From an uncultured Eubacteriales bacterium (lineage in GTDB: Bacteria; Bacillota; Clostridia; Oscillospirales; Acutalibacteraceae), in the NCBI GenBank assembly GCA_900314795.1, contig OMWP01000022.1:1-32325 (forward strand): a DNA stretch of 32,325 nt. Direction: 5' to 3'. Shown in pieces: positions 24,554-32,325 of the stretch. Position numbers and translations under genes: made by a program. The notes beneath the pieces were generated by a model, which saw nothing but the letters and a program-made list of their open reading frames with translations, did not search any database and was not told the DNA's origin. The stretch's first letter is position 1. Each line of letters begins with the position of its first letter.

Positions 24554-25888
24554 ATGGCTAATGTCAGAAACATCGCATATCATGTGCTGTACCGCGTGCT
24601 CTATGAGGACGCGTATTCTGCCATAGCCATCAACAGCGCTGTTCGTGAAGAAAAGCTCAGCGGCGTGGATGTTTCCTTTTTATCGGCGCTGGTATACGGT
24701 GTACTCGAGCGCAAGCTGACACTGGAAAACATCATCCGACAGTACTCGTCTATCCGTATCAAAAAGATCGAAAAGGGCACGCTGATCGTGCTGTATCTCG
24801 GTATGTATCAGCTGATCTATATGGATAAGGTGCCCGACAGTGCCGCTGTCAATGAGAGCGTCAAGCTCTGCAAACAGCTCCGGCTCTATAAAAGCGCGGG
24901 CTTTGTCAACGCAATCTTGCGCAACTTTGTGCGCGCGGATAAAGCGTATCGGCTGCCCGACAGGCAAAATATCGTCAAGTATCTCAGCGTCGTGTATTCC
25001 TGTCCCGAAAGCATGGTGACGGAGTTGATCGCAACCTATGGAGAGGATTTGACTGAGCAGGCGCTGCAGGGGATCCTCGGCAGAGCGCCGATCACCGTCC
25101 GCGTCAACACCTTAAAGACAGATAAAGCGACCCTGAGAGCGGCGCTTGAAAAACGAAACGTGATCGTTAATGATATTTCTTTTTTAGAAAATTCACTCAA
25201 TCTCAGTGCGACAGGCAGTCTGGAGAAGATCCCTGAATTTCAACAGGGTCACTTCTTTGTAGAGGACGCGGCGTCACAGCTGTGTGCCGAGATCCTCGGT
25301 GCGCAACCCGGGGAAACGATCGCCGATGTCTGTGCCGCTCCCGGCGGCAAATCGCTTTACAGCGCAATCCGCATGGAGAATAGGGGAGTGATCCACTCCT
25401 ATGATATCCATGAGCATAAAATAAAGCTGATGGAAGAGAACGCCGATCGACTTGGTGTTTCGATCATGCAACCCGCTATCAGAGACGCGGCGTCGAATCA
25501 GAAGCTTCCCGTATGTGACAGGATCCTCTGCGATGTGCCGTGTTCGGGATGGGGGATCCTGCGGCGTAAGCCCGAAATTCGTTACAAAACAGACACAAAT
25601 ATTGACATCTTGCCGAACTTGCAATACAGTATATTGTGTATGAGTGTTGAGAATCTACCCTCAGATGGTGTTTTAGTTTATTCGACCTGCACCTTGCGCA
25701 AAGCGGAGAATCATGATATCATCCGTCGGTTTTTAGAGGAGCATCCCGATTTTGTCGGCGTGCCGATCGATCTGCCCGACGGAATCGATCACACCATCGA
25801 GGAAGAACCGTATTGCCTGACCTTATTGCCCGGCGTTTATGGTACGGACGGATTCTTTATCGCAAAGCTCAGGAGGAAACCGACATGA
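24554..25888 (+). CDS. rsmB: 16S rRNA (cytosine-967 C5)-methyltransferase
   Basis: SAM-dependent RNA methyltransferase of 444 residues. An N-terminal NusB-like domain (about 1-140) precedes the Rossmann domain with CAAPGGKS. Motif IV is DVPCSGWGILRRKPEIRY and motif VI STCTLRKAEN; its Cys is the nucleophile in this family. Length and order match RsmB (Sun/Fmu). The RBS agaggaaag lies upstream of the ATG. The stop overlaps the rlmN start (ATGA). Confidence 0.95.
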   Translation: MANVRNIAYHVLYRVLYEDAYSAIAINSAVREEKLSGVDVSFLSALVYGVLERKLTLENIIRQYSSIRIKKIEKGTLIVLYLGMYQLIYMDKVPDSAAVNESVKLCKQLRLYKSAGFVNAILRNFVRADKAYRLPDRQNIVKYLSVVYSCPESMVTELIATYGEDLTEQALQGILGRAPITVRVNTLKTDKATLRAALEKRNVIVNDISFLENSLNLSATGSLEKIPEFQQGHFFVEDAASQLCAEILGAQPGETIADVCAAPGGKSLYSAIRMENRGVIHSYDIHEHKIKLMEENADRLGVSIMQPAIRDAASNQKLPVCDRILCDVPCSGWGILRRKPEIRYKTDTNIDILPNLQYSILCMSVENLPSDGVLVYSTCTLRKAENHDIIRRFLEEHPDFVGVPIDLPDGIDHTIEEEPYCLTLLPGVYGTDGFFIAKLRRKPT

Positions 25889-26916
25889 CAGATATCAAGT
25901 CGATGAACCTTGCTGAGATGACAGCGTACCTTGTTGAGAACGGCTTTGAAAAGTTCCGCTCCAAACAGGTGCTTAATTGGATCAAACAGGATGTAACATC
26001 CTTTGATGATATGAAAAATATTCCGCAAAAGTTGCGGGATTTTCTGAAGAATGACGCCTATCTTGCCTGTGCCGAGATCGTTCGCGTACAGCGTTCGAAA
26101 ATAGATGACACCGTCAAATATCTGTTCCGTTTGTTTGACGGCGAGTATGTCGAGGGTGTGTTGATGCATTATCACCACGGCAGGACGATGTGTATTTCCT
26201 CGCAGGTTGGCTGTAGGATGGGCTGTACCTTTTGCGCGACCGGCAAAAGCGGTTTTTCCCGTTCCCTGACCGCGTCCGAGATGATCGCTCAGATCCGCAG
26301 TGCCGAGATCGACTGCGGCGAGCGTATCTCTAATGTTGTTTTGATGGGCATGGGCGAGCCGTTCGACAACTTTGATAACGTCATCCGATTTTTGAAGCTG
26401 GTTTCCTCTGAGGATTCGCTCCATATCGGTATGCGGCATATCACGATCTCCACCTGCGGGATCGTGCCGCGGATGAAGGAATTTGCCGATCTGGAGTTGC
26501 AATGCGGATTGTCCGTATCGCTGCACGCGCCGAATGACACCATGCGCTCACGCACGATGCCTGTCAATCGACGGTATCCCATCGCTGAGGTGATGGATGC
26601 GTCGCGCTATTATGTCGATAAAACCAATCGACGGATCACCTTTGAATATGCGTTGATCGACGGCGAGAATGACTCCGACGAAGCCGCCAGAGAGCTCGCA
26701 AAACTACTCAAAGGCTTGCTCTGTCACGTCAACCTGATCCCTGTCAATAATGTCACGGGGGCAGGTTATCAAAAAAGCTCATTGCAAAGGCAACAGACCT
26801 TTGTTAACATATTGTCCGGCTATGGCGTCAATGCCACGGTGCGCCGCACCCTCGGCTCCGATATCGACGCTTCCTGCGGACAACTAAAAAGAAACTTTAC
26901 GAAAGGGGATGTATGA
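25885..26916 (+). CDS. rlmN: 23S rRNA (adenine-2503 C2)-methyltransferase, radical SAM
   Basis: Dual-specificity RlmN-type enzyme of 343 residues that methylates A2503 of 23S rRNA and A37 of some tRNAs. The radical-SAM cluster motif is CRMGCTFC (Cys110, 114, 117), followed by VLMGMGEPFDNFDNV. The C-terminal Cys region (DIDASCGQL) supplies the second catalytic Cys. The real start is the ATG at 25885 after AGGAGG, overlapping the rsmB stop; the open frame upstream to 25813 is not used. No resistance-type Cfr features were noted. Confidence 0.96.
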   Translation: MTDIKSMNLAEMTAYLVENGFEKFRSKQVLNWIKQDVTSFDDMKNIPQKLRDFLKNDAYLACAEIVRVQRSKIDDTVKYLFRLFDGEYVEGVLMHYHHGRTMCISSQVGCRMGCTFCATGKSGFSRSLTASEMIAQIRSAEIDCGERISNVVLMGMGEPFDNFDNVIRFLKLVSSEDSLHIGMRHITISTCGIVPRMKEFADLELQCGLSVSLHAPNDTMRSRTMPVNRRYPIAEVMDASRYYVDKTNRRITFEYALIDGENDSDEAARELAKLLKGLLCHVNLIPVNNVTGAGYQKSSLQRQQTFVNILSGYGVNATVRRTLGSDIDASCGQLKRNFTKGDV

Positions 26917-26917
26917 C

Positions 26918-27643
26918 TTGGAAGTTTTCTCAAAAACCGACATAGGATTGGTACGAACTGAAAATCAGGATAGTTCTGCATATTCCGTCATCTCCTCAGA
27001 CTGCGCTTGGGCAGTTGTATGCGATGGTATGGGCGGCGCCAACGGAGGCAAAACAGCTTCTTCTGCCGCTGTCAATTACATTTCTGAATTTATCAATCGC
27101 GAATTCAAGGAAGATATGGATGATGAGGCATTGTCCGAAATGCTGATATCCGCTGTGGACGGCGCAAATCTGTGCGTTTACAAGATGTCGATGGAGGATT
27201 ATGAGCTTGCCGGAATGGGCACGACCTGTGATCTGGTTTTTGTTCGCGGAGAGGTTGCTCATGTCGTCCATGTCGGCGACAGCCGTACTTACTCGATTCG
27301 TGATGGTAAAATACTGCAGATCACAGAGGATCATTCTCTGGTACAGGAGATGGTACGCCGCGGCGAGTTGACACCCGACCAAGCGATGAATCATCCCAAC
27401 AAGAACCTGATCACCAGAGCGCTTGGCATCTCGCATGAGGTTCATATCGATTATATCGAGGCGGAATTCAGCGAGGGTGACGTCCTGCTGATCTGCTCCG
27501 ACGGTTTATCGAACTATGTCAGCAAAGCCGACATGGTACGCACCGTAAAAGAACATAAAGGCGAATTACTCATTGATACATTGGTAGAGATTGCAAAACG
27601 CCACGGCGGTCATGATAATATCACCGTCACGGTAGTTTACTGA
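26918..27643 (+). CDS. stp: PP2C-family serine/threonine phosphatase (Stp/PrpC)
   Basis: Mn/Mg-dependent protein phosphatase of about 241 residues, the partner of the downstream PASTA kinase. The motifs are complete: TENQDS, VCDGMGGANGG, VGDSRTY, LITRALG, LLICSDGLSN and GGHDNITVTVV. The start is uncertain: an ATG at 26909 abuts the AAAGGGG RBS with no spacer, while the TTG at 26918 has nine bases of spacing and gives MEVFSKTDIGLVRTENQD, which matches relatives. I prefer the TTG. It overlaps or abuts the rlmN stop (26916). Phosphatase and kinase adjacent in this order is the standard Firmicutes arrangement. Confidence 0.92.
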   Translation: MEVFSKTDIGLVRTENQDSSAYSVISSDCAWAVVCDGMGGANGGKTASSAAVNYISEFINREFKEDMDDEALSEMLISAVDGANLCVYKMSMEDYELAGMGTTCDLVFVRGEVAHVVHVGDSRTYSIRDGKILQITEDHSLVQEMVRRGELTPDQAMNHPNKNLITRALGISHEVHIDYIEAEFSEGDVLLICSDGLSNYVSKADMVRTVKEHKGELLIDTLVEIAKRHGGHDNITVTVVY

Positions 27644-27660
27644 GGAATGGAGTGAGTCAT

Positions 27661-29712
27661 ATGGATAAATATACCGGTAAGAAACTTGACGGCAGATATG
27701 AGATCCGCGAGTTGATCGGCGTAGGCGGTATGGCAAATGTATATCACTGCTATGATACGATCGACGCTCGTGAGGTAGCGATCAAGATATTAAAAGACGA
27801 ATTTTTGGACAACGAGGATTTCATCCGCCGTTTTAAAAATGAGAGTAAAGCGATCGCGGTATTGAATCACCCGAACATCGTCCGCGTCTACGACGTCAGC
27901 TTCGGCGATATGATCCAGTACATCGTCATGGAATATATCGACGGCATCACGCTCAAGGAATATATTGATATGCAGAAGGTGCTCGACTGGAAAGAGACCG
28001 TGCATCTGACCACCCAGATCCTAAAGGCGTTGCAGCATGCGCATGAGAACGGCATCGTTCACCGAGATATCAAGCCGCATAATATCATGCTGCTGCAGGA
28101 CGGTACCATCAAGGTCACGGACTTCGGTATCGCGCGATTCTCTTCGAACGCGACCCGCACCATGACCGAACAGGCGATCGGCTCCGTCCATTACATCGCG
28201 CCCGAACAGGCGAGAGGTGAAAAGACCGACGGCAAGACCGATATCTATTCTGTCGGCGTGATGATGTATGAGATGCTCACCGGCACACTGCCTTTTGACG
28301 GCGATTCTGCCGTGACTGTGGCATTGATGCAGCTGCAGGCTAAGGCGAAACGTCCGCGTGAGATCAACCCCGATATCCCCGAGGGTCTGGAAGAGATCAC
28401 CATGAAGGCGATGCAGAAGGATCCCGAGATGCGCTATCATTCTGCGGTGGAAATGCTCAGCGATATCGAGCGCTTCCGCTTGAATCCGAGCATCCTGTTC
28501 CATTATGCGTATCAGGACAATCCTGCTCCTGCCGACGAAAAGCCGCAAGAGCAGGAGAAGAAATATGAAGATCCGGAAGCGGACGCCGAGGAAGTCTACT
28601 ATGATGAGGACGTTCCCGTTCGCAGCCCCGTACTCTCTGCTATCAAGGGTATCATCTTAGCTGCCGTCATTGCACTGGTCGTTTTCGGCGGTGTCGCGGC
28701 ATATCAGGGATATGTTTCCGCTCAGCCGAAGGAGATCGAGGTTCCCGATTTTACCAATATGACGCTCAGTGAAGCGAACGCGAAGAATAACGGTAAGTTC
28801 AACTTTACCTATGTCAGCCGCTACAGCGATGATATTCCTAACGATACCATTATTGAGCAAAGTCCTGCGGGCGGTTCAAAGAAGATGAAAGAGGGCTCGA
28901 CGATCGAGCTGACCGTTAACTCTGCGGATACCTATGTGCCTGTTCCTTATATCAACGGCGCACTCGGCAGCGATCAAATCCAGGCAACCATCGAAAAAGC
29001 GAACCTCGTGCCTAAGATCCTGTATGTCGAAAGTGAACAGACCGCGCAGAAGATCGACGGCGTTTATCCGCCCACCGGTACACAGGTGAAGATCGGTTCT
29101 CCTGTTTATGTATATGTTTCCAAGGGCGTGACGAAGCCCAAGATCGTTGTACCCGATATCAAGGGCTATTCCGCCGAAAAGGCTGTTGCCATGTTGAAAG
29201 ATGCCGGCTTTGCTAACTGCAAGGTCGAGTATGATGATAGGATCGACGCTGAGAAAGACGAGGTCGTCAGACAGAATCCGATGCAGGGCAGTGAGGTTTC
29301 CTCTGACTATGAGATCAGTGTCATTTGCTCGAAGGGCAGCCAGAAGGAAAAGAAGGTCAATATCGAGGTCGATTTGCCCTCTGACGTTTCGACCAACGTC
29401 AGCATGAAGGTGCTTGTTGACGGAGCGGTAGACAGTGATAACTCCAAAGATGTCGTACCCTCTTACAGCCCCAAGTATAAGATCACTGTTAAGGTCAAGG
29501 ATGACGCTACGATCGTTGTTTTGTTGGATGATCAGCAGTATCGCGAGTATAAGGTCGATTATGATAATAACTCGGTATCCTTGGCACAATCTTATCCGTA
29601 TACACCTAAGTCGACGCAGGCAGAAAGCGCATCTTCGCAAGAGGCGTCTCCCGCACCCGACAGTCAGGATGATTCCTCTTCCAGTGAAGAGGGCGGCTTT
29701 GTAGCGCAGTAG
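27661..29712 (+). CDS. pknB: PASTA-domain serine/threonine protein kinase (PknB/PrkC family)
   Basis: Membrane kinase of 683 residues that senses muropeptides or lipid II and controls wall growth and dormancy in Firmicutes. The kinase domain is at about 8-270: glycine loop GVGGMA, Lys42 in VAIK, HRD at 134-136, DFG at 154-156 and APE. A membrane segment (326-348) leads to three PASTA repeats (about 358-423, 424-490, 491-560). Beyond these lies an extra extracellular domain of about 80 residues (566-645) and a Ser/acidic tail (SSQEASPAPDSQDDSSSS). The ATG at 27661 has ggag with eight bases of spacing; an upstream GTG at 27652 is less likely. rsgA follows after eight bases. Confidence 0.95.
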   Translation: MDKYTGKKLDGRYEIRELIGVGGMANVYHCYDTIDAREVAIKILKDEFLDNEDFIRRFKNESKAIAVLNHPNIVRVYDVSFGDMIQYIVMEYIDGITLKEYIDMQKVLDWKETVHLTTQILKALQHAHENGIVHRDIKPHNIMLLQDGTIKVTDFGIARFSSNATRTMTEQAIGSVHYIAPEQARGEKTDGKTDIYSVGVMMYEMLTGTLPFDGDSAVTVALMQLQAKAKRPREINPDIPEGLEEITMKAMQKDPEMRYHSAVEMLSDIERFRLNPSILFHYAYQDNPAPADEKPQEQEKKYEDPEADAEEVYYDEDVPVRSPVLSAIKGIILAAVIALVVFGGVAAYQGYVSAQPKEIEVPDFTNMTLSEANAKNNGKFNFTYVSRYSDDIPNDTIIEQSPAGGSKKMKEGSTIELTVNSADTYVPVPYINGALGSDQIQATIEKANLVPKILYVESEQTAQKIDGVYPPTGTQVKIGSPVYVYVSKGVTKPKIVVPDIKGYSAEKAVAMLKDAGFANCKVEYDDRIDAEKDEVVRQNPMQGSEVSSDYEISVICSKGSQKEKKVNIEVDLPSDVSTNVSMKVLVDGAVDSDNSKDVVPSYSPKYKITVKVKDDATIVVLLDDQQYREYKVDYDNNSVSLAQSYPYTPKSTQAESASSQEASPAPDSQDDSSSSEEGGFVAQ

Positions 29713-29719
29713 GATCGAT

Positions 29720-30607
29720 ATGAATCATAAAACAGGCATTATTATTAAGATCACAGGCGGTTTCTATTATGTAGAAGCCGCCGATAGTGTTTATGAGTGC
29801 AAGGCGCGCGGTGTGTTTCGCAAAAGAGGGACTTCTCCTTTGGTAGGTGATATCGTTGATATCACGGTACCGGATGATGGATATTGCTCTATCGACAAGA
29901 TTCATGATCGACGCAATTCGCTGGTGCGTCCCGCGTTGGCAAATCTGGATAATCTGATGATCATCAGCTCTGTCAAAGAACCGGATGTCAATCTGTATCT
30001 GATCGATAAAATGACCGCGGCTGCTGTCAATAAAGAGATCACGCCGATCGTTGTCTTTTCCAAAAGCGATCTCGCGCAGACAGATGATCTGGTGGAGATC
30101 TATCGCAAGGTCAATATCCCTGTGTTCTCGTTTTCATCGGTCGATAACCGTGGCTTGGATGAGATCAAAGCGGTTCTCAAAGATAAGGTGACCGCCTTCT
30201 GCGGTAATTCCGGCGTAGGGAAGAGCACACTCCTCAACGCGCTGTTCCCCGAGCTGTCGCTTCAAACAGGTGAGATCAGCGATAAGCTGGGCAGAGGCAG
30301 ACATACGACGCGCACGGTGGAGTTGTTCAAAAAACACGGTGGCTATATCGCCGATACACCCGGTTTTTCTACCGTAGATATCGAACGCTTTGAGTTGATC
30401 CGTAAAGATGAACTCAAATTCGCGTTTCCGGAATTCGACGAGTATTTCGGTACCTGTCAGTTCAATTCCTGTAACCATGTTTGTGAAAAGGGTTGTCGGG
30501 TGCTCGAAGCCGTAGAAGAGGGGATCATCCCGCGCTCCCGTCATGACAGCTATGTGCGCATGTATAACGAGGTCAAGGATATCAAGGAATGGCAGATTAA
30601 TTCATAA
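29720..30607 (+). CDS. rsgA: Ribosome small-subunit-dependent GTPase A
   Basis: Circularly permuted GTPase of 295 residues that assists late 30S assembly. An N-terminal OB domain (1-65) is followed by G4 SKSD (114-117), the P-loop GNSGVGKST (162-170), RHTTR (194-198) and DTPGF (212-216). The C-terminal zinc site has Cys246, Cys251, His253 and Cys259. All elements are intact. In many Firmicutes rpe and thiN follow rsgA, but here a strong terminator closes the transcript just after it. Confidence 0.96.
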   Translation: MNHKTGIIIKITGGFYYVEAADSVYECKARGVFRKRGTSPLVGDIVDITVPDDGYCSIDKIHDRRNSLVRPALANLDNLMIISSVKEPDVNLYLIDKMTAAAVNKEITPIVVFSKSDLAQTDDLVEIYRKVNIPVFSFSSVDNRGLDEIKAVLKDKVTAFCGNSGVGKSTLLNALFPELSLQTGEISDKLGRGRHTTRTVELFKKHGGYIADTPGFSTVDIERFELIRKDELKFAFPEFDEYFGTCQFNSCNHVCEKGCRVLEAVEEGIIPRSRHDSYVRMYNEVKDIKEWQINS

Positions 30608-30638
30608 AAAAGGCAAGGGATAAACGCCCTTGCCTTTT
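30608..30638 (+). terminator. Rho-independent terminator after rsgA
   Basis: Twelve-bp stem aaaaggcaaggg (30608-30619) with cccttgcctttt (30627-30638), seven-base loop. It overlaps the end of the rsgA stop region and may also serve the minus-strand dockerin gene (stop at 30661). Confidence 0.85.
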
Positions 30639-30660
30639 ACTTATGTAGTTAAAATGATTG

Positions 30661-31770
30661 TCAACCGGCAGGATAACTGATTCCTGACAGATAACGCTGC
30701 ATACAAGTCGCGTCGAGGATGTTACGGTCGCCGTCGCGGTTGAAGTCGGAATAATACTTTGCTGAATATAACCATAAGCCGTCTTCCGGAATGATCAAGT
30801 CGTCGTCGGGATAATCTCTCAGCTGTATCTCACAACGCTGGAGCAAAGATGTGTCAATAATGGAAATATCATTGTCGCGATCAAGGTCTCCGAGCAGTCT
30901 GCCCCCTCCAAACCGATCGAACGCATTGGTAAAACCATCATATCCGGAACGCTTCGCGGAGCTTGCGTTCATAAACCGATCGGCTTTGACATCATAAACT
31001 CCGTAGCCGGAGGAAAACGGAACTCCGTAACTACTGCGCATGATGACGCGATTGGCAATGATGGCATTATAGTAGGCGGGTTGCTCTATATTAGAATCAG
31101 CCTTTACCAAAACCCAATCATTTTCGCCGTTTTTGTCTTTATGATAATACAGCTCAGAGTATCTCCAAAACTCCGGGACAGTAGAAAACGTATTTAAGTA
31201 CGATTCAAACTGCGTCTGATAAAGGGGAACTGAAGATGTAGGTTGTGTCACTGTCGGCAGTTCGGTCGGACGCTCCGCCGGTGCTTCTGTTTGCTGATAT
31301 CCCTCGTAAGAGATAGATTCCACCTCAGTCATTTCCGCAAGACGATAGATAGTTTGAGCGTCAGCGAGCAGCTGAACCATCGGAGCCATGCTGCTGATAT
31401 AGACAATGTCTTCCTTGGGGATTCCGCTCTTTGTTACAAACGCTTGATTAGCGGCTGTTTCATACTCCTTCGCGAGACGGTTATATACCGCGTCATATGT
31501 ATGAACATCATCTATCGTCATATTCGGACCGAAATGATCTCTCCACCATTCTTCGCCCAACTCCTGACGAACCAACCATCGCAGTTCTTCCACCGTGGGG
31601 ACGTCTACATTCAGCCACAACAGCACCTCGAACTTTTCACCGTCGGGCGTTTCGCTGATTTTGCGCTCAACGTCAGGGCTGATCTTGGGTGTAGATGTTG
31701 CCGCATAAGCCGCCATACAACATGTCAATGTGATTACGAAAGCTATAATGATGCATATTACTTTTTTCAT
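30661..31770 (-). CDS. Secreted protein with C-terminal type I dockerin
   Basis: Exported protein of 369 residues. The signal peptide is residues 1-23 (KKVICIIIAFVITLTCCMA, AYAA cleavage region). Residues 25-156 form a domain with a tail, VYISSMAPMVQLLADAQTIY then LAEMTEVESISYE, resembling the inhibitor-I9/propeptide fold seen in clostridial secreted proteins; this is a weak call. A Pro/Thr linker (about 160-180) leads to an unrecognised segment (185-290). A type I dockerin occupies 293-365, with calcium loops DLDRDNDISIID and DFNRDGDRNILD and LQR/MQR helices, and an insertion between the two halves. The dockerin implies docking to a cohesin on a scaffoldin, i.e. a cellulosome- or amylosome-like complex. 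No catalytic domain is recognisable. An RBS (gaaaggt) precedes the ATG. Confidence 0.8.
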   Translation of the reverse strand: MKKVICIIIAFVITLTCCMAAYAATSTPKISPDVERKISETPDGEKFEVLLWLNVDVPTVEELRWLVRQELGEEWWRDHFGPNMTIDDVHTYDAVYNRLAKEYETAANQAFVTKSGIPKEDIVYISSMAPMVQLLADAQTIYRLAEMTEVESISYEGYQQTEAPAERPTELPTVTQPTSSVPLYQTQFESYLNTFSTVPEFWRYSELYYHKDKNGENDWVLVKADSNIEQPAYYNAIIANRVIMRSSYGVPFSSGYGVYDVKADRFMNASSAKRSGYDGFTNAFDRFGGGRLLGDLDRDNDISIIDTSLLQRCEIQLRDYPDDDLIIPEDGLWLYSAKYYSDFNRDGDRNILDATCMQRYLSGISYPAG

Positions 31771-31860
31771 TTTTGGTACCTTTCTTTCGTGTTGTTATTG
31801 TTGCTGTTCTTTCGTTTAATAAATCATCATCTTGCATCACTCCAATTTTTGAAGAAAAAT

Positions 31861-31888
31861 AAAAATGCGCACAACCGAAGTTATGCGC
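31861..31888 (-). terminator. Minus-strand terminator upstream of the dockerin gene
   Basis: Stem 31867-31875 with 31880-31888 (nine bp including one G-T) around a UUCG tetraloop, followed on the minus strand by ATTTTTATTTTT. It would stop minus-strand transcription entering from the right before the dockerin gene. Confidence 0.7.
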
Positions 31889-32233
31889 CAAAAACACATA
31901 GCTCCGAATGTCGCCAAACAATTCATTATTTATCATATCAAACTCATTACAGTATAGCATGATAAAGAGCATGGTGTTTTTATCGAGATAAAAACACTAA
32001 ACTATAATGAGTTAAAAAAGTATGAGTCTCTGAACATTATATGAAATGATTTCCATATAATGATTTAATATGATGAATATTCAATAATGAAAAGTTTGGC
32101 AACTTCATTATACCATATCTAATATGTGATATCAATTATAATTCTAAATACAATGTTAGTTTTATTATACAAATTTTTTTATGTGTTTTTGTTCATTACA
32201 ACAAATGCAAATTTATTATATTCCAATAATCAT

Positions 32234-32325
32234 AACCACCCGTAAAACGGGTGGTTTGCTCTGGGGCTATAAGCCCCTGTTACTGACCCGCGTCTCAAGG
32301 CGCGGGCTTTAACTTTGTTCAAGCC
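32234..32325. mobile_element. Candidate IS200/IS605-type element end (TnpB guide-RNA-like hairpin set)
   Basis: Three hairpins in a row: aaccacccg/cgggtggtt (32234-32256), ggggct/agcccc (32263-32277) and cccgcgtc/ggcgcggg (32287-32306, loop tcaa). A tail, aactttgttcaagcc, runs to the window edge. Serial subterminal hairpins of this kind resemble ends of IS200/IS605 elements and the omega-RNA scaffold of TnpB. On the minus strand the order would be scaffold hairpins ending at ggtggtt, with the neighbouring AT-rich DNA as the guide. The transposase or tnpB gene would lie beyond the window. The assignment rests on recollection of similar sequences, not on a search. Confidence 0.4.

Larger units (their letters stand above)
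31771..32325. other. Gene-free AT-rich region with multiple hairpins
   Basis: This 555-bp end of the window has no convincing ORF and is far more AT-rich than the rest. Up to about 32230 it holds a minus-strand terminator (31861-31888), a hairpin gtgttttta/taaaaacac (31974-31997) and an inverted repeat cattatatg/catataatg (32035-32062). The last 92 bases are three GC-rich hairpins, listed separately. Confidence 0.7.

Noticed and set aside
31673-31972. 99-residue minus-strand ORF overlapping the dockerin gene start
   Set aside because: It runs through the terminator hairpin and the dockerin signal-peptide region in another frame; no RBS and no known motif.

Overview
The window looks like chromosomal DNA of an anaerobic gut or rumen Firmicute, most likely a starch-degrading Ruminococcus-like member of the Oscillospiraceae. 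The grounds are a multi-domain starch-binding protein with CBM26-type modules, a secreted protein with a C-terminal type I dockerin, ferredoxin-dependent indolepyruvate oxidoreductase, and a Firmicutes gene order (remA-gmk-rpoZ-priA-def-fmt-rsmB-rlmN-stp-pknB-rsgA). The taxon is inferred; there is no rRNA gene to confirm it.

Layout. 1-1286: the 3' end of a large extracellular starch-binding gene, cut by the window edge and broken by an 8-bp tandem duplication, closed by a strong UUCG-loop terminator. 1394-2036: a DUF1643 gene and a convergent bidirectional terminator. 2096-10403, all minus strand: amidohydrolase, sodium:solute symporter, aryl-CoA ligase (paaK type), iorA, iorB, second aryl-CoA ligase, ACT-domain protein. 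Together these read as a module interconverting aryl-pyruvates and aryl-acetyl-CoA/aryl acetates, for aromatic amino acid fermentation or for salvage of aryl acids. A terminator with an overlapping promoter at 7876-7923 separates the symporter/amidohydrolase unit from the ligase/ior unit.

10798-16799, plus strand: ldh, a HIT protein, an Apt-like phosphoribosyltransferase, comEC (with an apparently dead metallo-beta-lactamase domain), holA and an RNase M5/DUF4093 gene. 17026-17760, minus: yebC, divergent from the next block. 17914-30607, plus: a long housekeeping block (yicC, remA, gmk, rpoZ, priA, def, fmt, zinc peptidase, rsmB, rlmN, stp, pknB, rsgA) with many 1-11 nt overlaps, closed by a terminator. 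It covers nucleotide metabolism, transcription, replication restart, translation initiation, rRNA modification, ribosome assembly and Ser/Thr phospho-signalling. 30661-31770, minus: a secreted dockerin protein. 31771-32325: AT-rich, gene-free DNA with six hairpins; the last three resemble an IS200/IS605 (TnpB-type) element end.

Three families of small palindromic repeats are scattered between genes: a GTCATTGCGA...GTGGCAATCTC family at five loci, a GTAGGG...GGGGCTTGCTCC... family, and a double-hairpin repeat after holA. One copy of the second family appears to lie in frame inside the RNase M5 gene. The most interesting signals are that coding insertion, the 8-bp duplication in the starch-binding gene, the aryl-acid module with two ligases, and the structured right end.
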